This document shows positions 6,877-8,783 of a stretch of 8,783 nucleotides of DNA, one piece after another (within the stretch, counting starts at the first letter, position 1; each line of letters begins with the position of its first letter). The notes below the pieces were generated by a model. It was not told the DNA's origin. It saw only the letters and a list, made by a program, of their open reading frames with translations, and searched no databases. The stretch is from positions 1 to 8,783 of the forward strand of contig CAWVTK010000080.1 of assembly GCA_963933205.1 (NCBI GenBank), in the 5' to 3' direction. Source of the stretch: UBA6772 sp963933205. GTDB lineage: Bacteria > Bacteroidota > Bacteroidia > Flavobacteriales > UBA7430. The position numbers were made by a program, and so were the translations under genes.

Positions 6877-7689
6877 ATGAATCAAAAAGTAAATCCAATT
6901 ATAATCATCGCAGGAGCGGTATTATTTTTTTTAATGATTCTAGGATCAAACATTTCCATTACTATAAATCCAGGTGAAAGAGGAATTATTTTTAGAAAAT
7001 TCACAACCGGCTTAGACAAAGTAAACACTTATGCTCCCGGCTTTCATTTAGTTGCACCATGGAATACTATTTTTGTTTACGAAGTTAAAGAACAAAAAGT
7101 AGAAGAAAGCATGGACATCTTAGATAAAAATGGTCTTTCTATGGCCATAGATATTACGGTTCGTTACAATCCTACCTACGAACAAATTGGTTATTTACAC
7201 GAAGAATTTGGACGCTCTTATGTAGATCGTTTGGTGATACCAGAAGTTCGCTCTTCTGTAAGAAAAGTAATGGGTCGTTATGAAGCAGAAGAAATTTATT
7301 CTACCAAGCGTAATGAGGTAGAAAGTACAATTATTGAAGAAACAAAATCTGTACTTGCTGGAAACAACGTTATTATGAAAGCATTATTAATTAGATCTAT
7401 TCGTTTACCAGAAAAAATTAGACAAGCCATAGACGACAAACTAAAGCAGGAACAAGAAGCTGCTGCCTACCGTTACAGACTAGATAAGGAAGGTAGTGAA
7501 GCTGAAAGAAAACGTATTGGTGCCGAAGGTGAAGCTGCAGCCAATAAGATTATAAACAGCTCTCTTACTCCTAGCCTACTTAAAATGAGAGGTATTGAGG
7601 CTACTATAGAATTATCTAAATCGAACAATTCTAAGGTTGTTATTATTGGCTCCGGAGCAGATGGAATGCCATTAATATTGAACAACTAA
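6877..7689 (+). CDS. Prohibitin-family SPFH (Band 7) membrane protein
   Basis: This is a 270-residue prohibitin-like protein. Family members form large membrane-bound rings or scaffolds that organise membrane domains and modulate membrane proteases. One N-terminal helix (about 8-26) anchors it. The SPFH domain follows at roughly 28-185, with INPGERGIIFRKF at 30-42, PGFHLVAPW at 54-62, an inner beta region (IDITVRYNP, 91-99) and IRSIRLPEKIRQAI at 172-185. Residues 180-226 are charged and Ala/Glu-rich (KLKQEQEAAAYRY, then AERKRIGAEGEAAANK), the coiled coil used for oligomerisation. The tail KVVIIGSGADGMPLIL at 253-268 is a typical prohibitin ending. Its length and layout match prohibitins better than the longer flotillins or the HflK/HflC pair. 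It starts 15 nt after the vWA stop behind an A-rich stretch (AAAGATAAAGAA) and is the last gene before the terminator. No FtsH gene is present in the window. Confidence 0.92.
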   Translation: MNQKVNPIIIIAGAVLFFLMILGSNISITINPGERGIIFRKFTTGLDKVNTYAPGFHLVAPWNTIFVYEVKEQKVEESMDILDKNGLSMAIDITVRYNPTYEQIGYLHEEFGRSYVDRLVIPEVRSSVRKVMGRYEAEEIYSTKRNEVESTIIEETKSVLAGNNVIMKALLIRSIRLPEKIRQAIDDKLKQEQEAAAYRYRLDKEGSEAERKRIGAEGEAAANKIINSSLTPSLLKMRGIEATIELSKSNNSKVVIIGSGADGMPLILNN

Positions 7690-7710
7690 ATTAGTTGAAA
7701 CCGAATTATG

Positions 7711-7744
7711 AACCCCCTACTTATTTTATAAGTAGGGGGTTTTT
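7711..7744 (+). terminator. Strong Rho-independent terminator after the prohibitin gene
   Basis: AACCCCCTACTTAT (7711-7724) pairs perfectly with ATAAGTAGGGGGTT (7728-7741) across a TTT loop, giving a 14-bp stem with a C5/G5 block, followed by the T-run TTTTT (7740-7744). It begins 22 nt after the prohibitin stop. The other strand lacks a T-run beyond the stem, so it terminates only the + strand unit. Confidence 0.95.
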
Positions 7745-8054
7745 CTTTACAAAGTCTCTTAGATGGATACACAAAGTTAAGAACTCTAATAGCTTTGTAT
7801 ATTGAGATTTAAAAGCAAGTAGAAAAAACCTTCTGTTGTATAGTCCGCTTTAAATTACATACACTCAAAACAATACTAAATAAGGGCTTTTGTTAGTAAT
7901 GCGAGTGGAAAAATGGAGTTAAAAACATTGTAAATTACTACTTTAGCTTTTTAACTTTGCTACCTAAAAGTATTCTAAAAATCACAGTACATGTGTCTAT
8001 TTCTCAAAAAGATTTAGAGCTAAAATCATTATCAAATACAACTAATTTCTTTTG
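7745..8054. other. Intergenic region upstream of the lytic transglycosylase gene
   Basis: This 310-nt region has no credible gene on either strand; the longest ATG-initiated frames noted are only a few codons (for example 7991-8017, 8 codons). It holds one imperfect stem, ATACACAAAG (7767-7776) with CTTTGTATAT (7793-7802), with a single C-A mismatch and a 16-nt loop. The promoter for the downstream gene lies in its second half, leaving a leader of about 90 nt. Confidence 0.6.
7928..7959 (+). promoter_or_regulatory. Bacteroidota-type promoter for the lytic transglycosylase gene
   Basis: TAACTTTG (7952-7959) is an exact match to the Bacteroidota -7 consensus TAnnTTTG. A TTG (7928-7930, within ATTG) lies 21 nt upstream as a plausible -33 element. 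A second, weaker box, TACTTTAGC (7939-7947), sits just before it. Transcription would start near 7965, about 90 nt before the ATG at 8055 and beyond the terminator at 7711-7744, so the transglycosylase is probably an independent unit. Confidence 0.6.
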
Positions 8055-8783
8055 ATGAACAAAACGAGCCTACTCCTTCTGATTACAATCTCATCCATTT
8101 TTATTTTTTCGGTTTACAAGGGTACTGAAGATGAAAACCATCAAGTAAAATTTAATAAAAATTACGCGATATTTTCTCCAAACCAGCCAGACGAAATAAT
8201 TTTTTCTGGCGAAAAAATGCCACTCGAACAAGCAGATATAAACGAACGATTTGACAAAGAACTCCTTGTAAACACTTATTGGCAATCTCAAACAATTCTA
8301 TTTATAAAAAAAGCGCATAAATATTTCCCTATTATTGAACCCATTTTAAAAGAAGAAGGTATACCCGAAGATTTTAAATACTTAGCCATTGCAGAAAGCG
8401 GATTGGCAAACATTGTTTCTCCATCTGGAGCTACCGGGTTTTGGCAAATAATGAAAGCTACCGCAAAAGAACAAGGCTTGCAAATAAATAATGAAGTTGA
8501 TGAAAGGTATCACTTACTAAAATCGACCAAAGCAGCATGCAACTATTTAAACGAAGCCTACTTAAAATTTGGCTCTTGGACACTTGCTGCTGCTGCTTAT
8601 AATATGGGAATGACAGGTTTGGAAAAACAACTTAAAAGACAAAACGTATTTAACTACTACGACTTACTTTTAAACAACGAAACTGCCCGATACATTTTTA
8701 GAATTTCTGCCATTAAGGAAATTTTAACTCATCAAAAAACATACGGATTTCAAATAAGAGAAAAAGATTTATATACACTCCCT
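8055..8783 (+). CDS. MltD-like lytic transglycosylase (SLT, GH23), N-terminal part
   Basis: The frame stays open to the window end and gives 243 residues. Lytic transglycosylases cleave the MurNAc-GlcNAc bond of peptidoglycan non-hydrolytically, leaving 1,6-anhydroMurNAc. Residues 5-20 form a hydrophobic signal or anchor with no lipobox Cys, unlike the lipoprotein MltD of E. coli. After a linker, the SLT domain (about 95-215) shows GIPEDFKYLAIAESGL at 102-117 with catalytic E114 in the ES pair, SGATGFWQIM at 124-133, and AAYNMG at 180-185. These match family 1D (MltD-like) enzymes. C-terminal LysM repeats would be expected after the cut but cannot be seen. An in-frame TAA at 8043-8045 leaves ATG 8055, or the less likely TTG 8052, as the start. 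It follows its own promoter and appears unlinked to the fabG unit. Confidence 0.9.
   Translation, partial: MNKTSLLLLITISSIFIFSVYKGTEDENHQVKFNKNYAIFSPNQPDEIIFSGEKMPLEQADINERFDKELLVNTYWQSQTILFIKKAHKYFPIIEPILKEEGIPEDFKYLAIAESGLANIVSPSGATGFWQIMKATAKEQGLQINNEVDERYHLLKSTKAACNYLNEAYLKFGSWTLAAAAYNMGMTGLEKQLKRQNVFNYYDLLLNNETARYIFRISAIKEILTHQKTYGFQIREKDLYTLP

Noticed and set aside
4774..6879. fabG, vWA and prohibitin genes all in one reading frame, so stop read-through could fuse them
   Set aside because: The stops are plain TAA with no read-through context, and a shared frame across two junctions has about a one in nine chance.
7138..7151. 14-bp palindrome TCTATGGCCATAGA
   Set aside because: It is inside the prohibitin gene, and about one palindrome of this length is expected by chance in the window.
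8091..8291. Antisense open frame of 66 codons
   Set aside because: It overlaps the start of the lytic transglycosylase, whose signal sequence and SLT motifs are convincing on the + strand.

Overview
The window reads as ordinary, AT-rich chromosome of a member of the Bacteroidota, most likely a marine Flavobacteriales. Support comes from a secreted protein with Cys-rich 'ACNYNPDA...DGSC' repeats and a C-terminal tail resembling the short type IX secretion (T9SS) tails of that group, promoter-like TAnnTTTG boxes, A-rich translation starts without Shine-Dalgarno sequences, and a FabG / vWA membrane protein / prohibitin gene order. All convincing genes lie on the + strand. No tRNA, rRNA, CRISPR array, insertion sequence, integrase or toxin-antitoxin pair was found.

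Layout. 28-1185: a secreted, probably T9SS-exported modular protein. 1186-1434: a gap with a short 12-nt-period repeat, inverted repeats and weak promoter-like boxes. 1435-3306: a polytopic O-antigen ligase-like glycan ligase or polymerase fused to a C-terminal TPR region. 3307-3529: a gap ending in a promoter-like box. 3530-3997: a thioredoxin-fold lipoprotein with a CSWC active site. 4030-4776: FabG, the 3-oxoacyl-ACP reductase. 4786-6861: a membrane-anchored periplasmic vWA protein with an intact MIDAS and a glutamine-amidotransferase-like second region. 6877-7689: a prohibitin-like SPFH protein. 7711-7744: a strong intrinsic terminator. 7745-8054: a gap with a good Bacteroidota promoter. 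8055-8783: the N-terminal 243 residues of an MltD-like lytic transglycosylase, cut by the window end.

The genes from 4030 to 7689 (perhaps from 3530) look like one transcription unit closed by the terminator: the gaps are 32, 9 and 15 nt. Its theme is the envelope: fatty-acid synthesis, a periplasmic vWA protein and a membrane-domain scaffold. The neighbours (thioredoxin lipoprotein, glycan ligase, T9SS cargo, peptidoglycan lyase) also act in or on the envelope, but they appear to be separate units.

Nothing here is clearly a new defence or mobile system. The best leads are the vWA-prohibitin pair of unknown role, a perfect 11-bp hairpin just inside the vWA gene that could set its expression relative to fabG, and a sequence shared by the leaders of the glycan ligase and transglycosylase genes.
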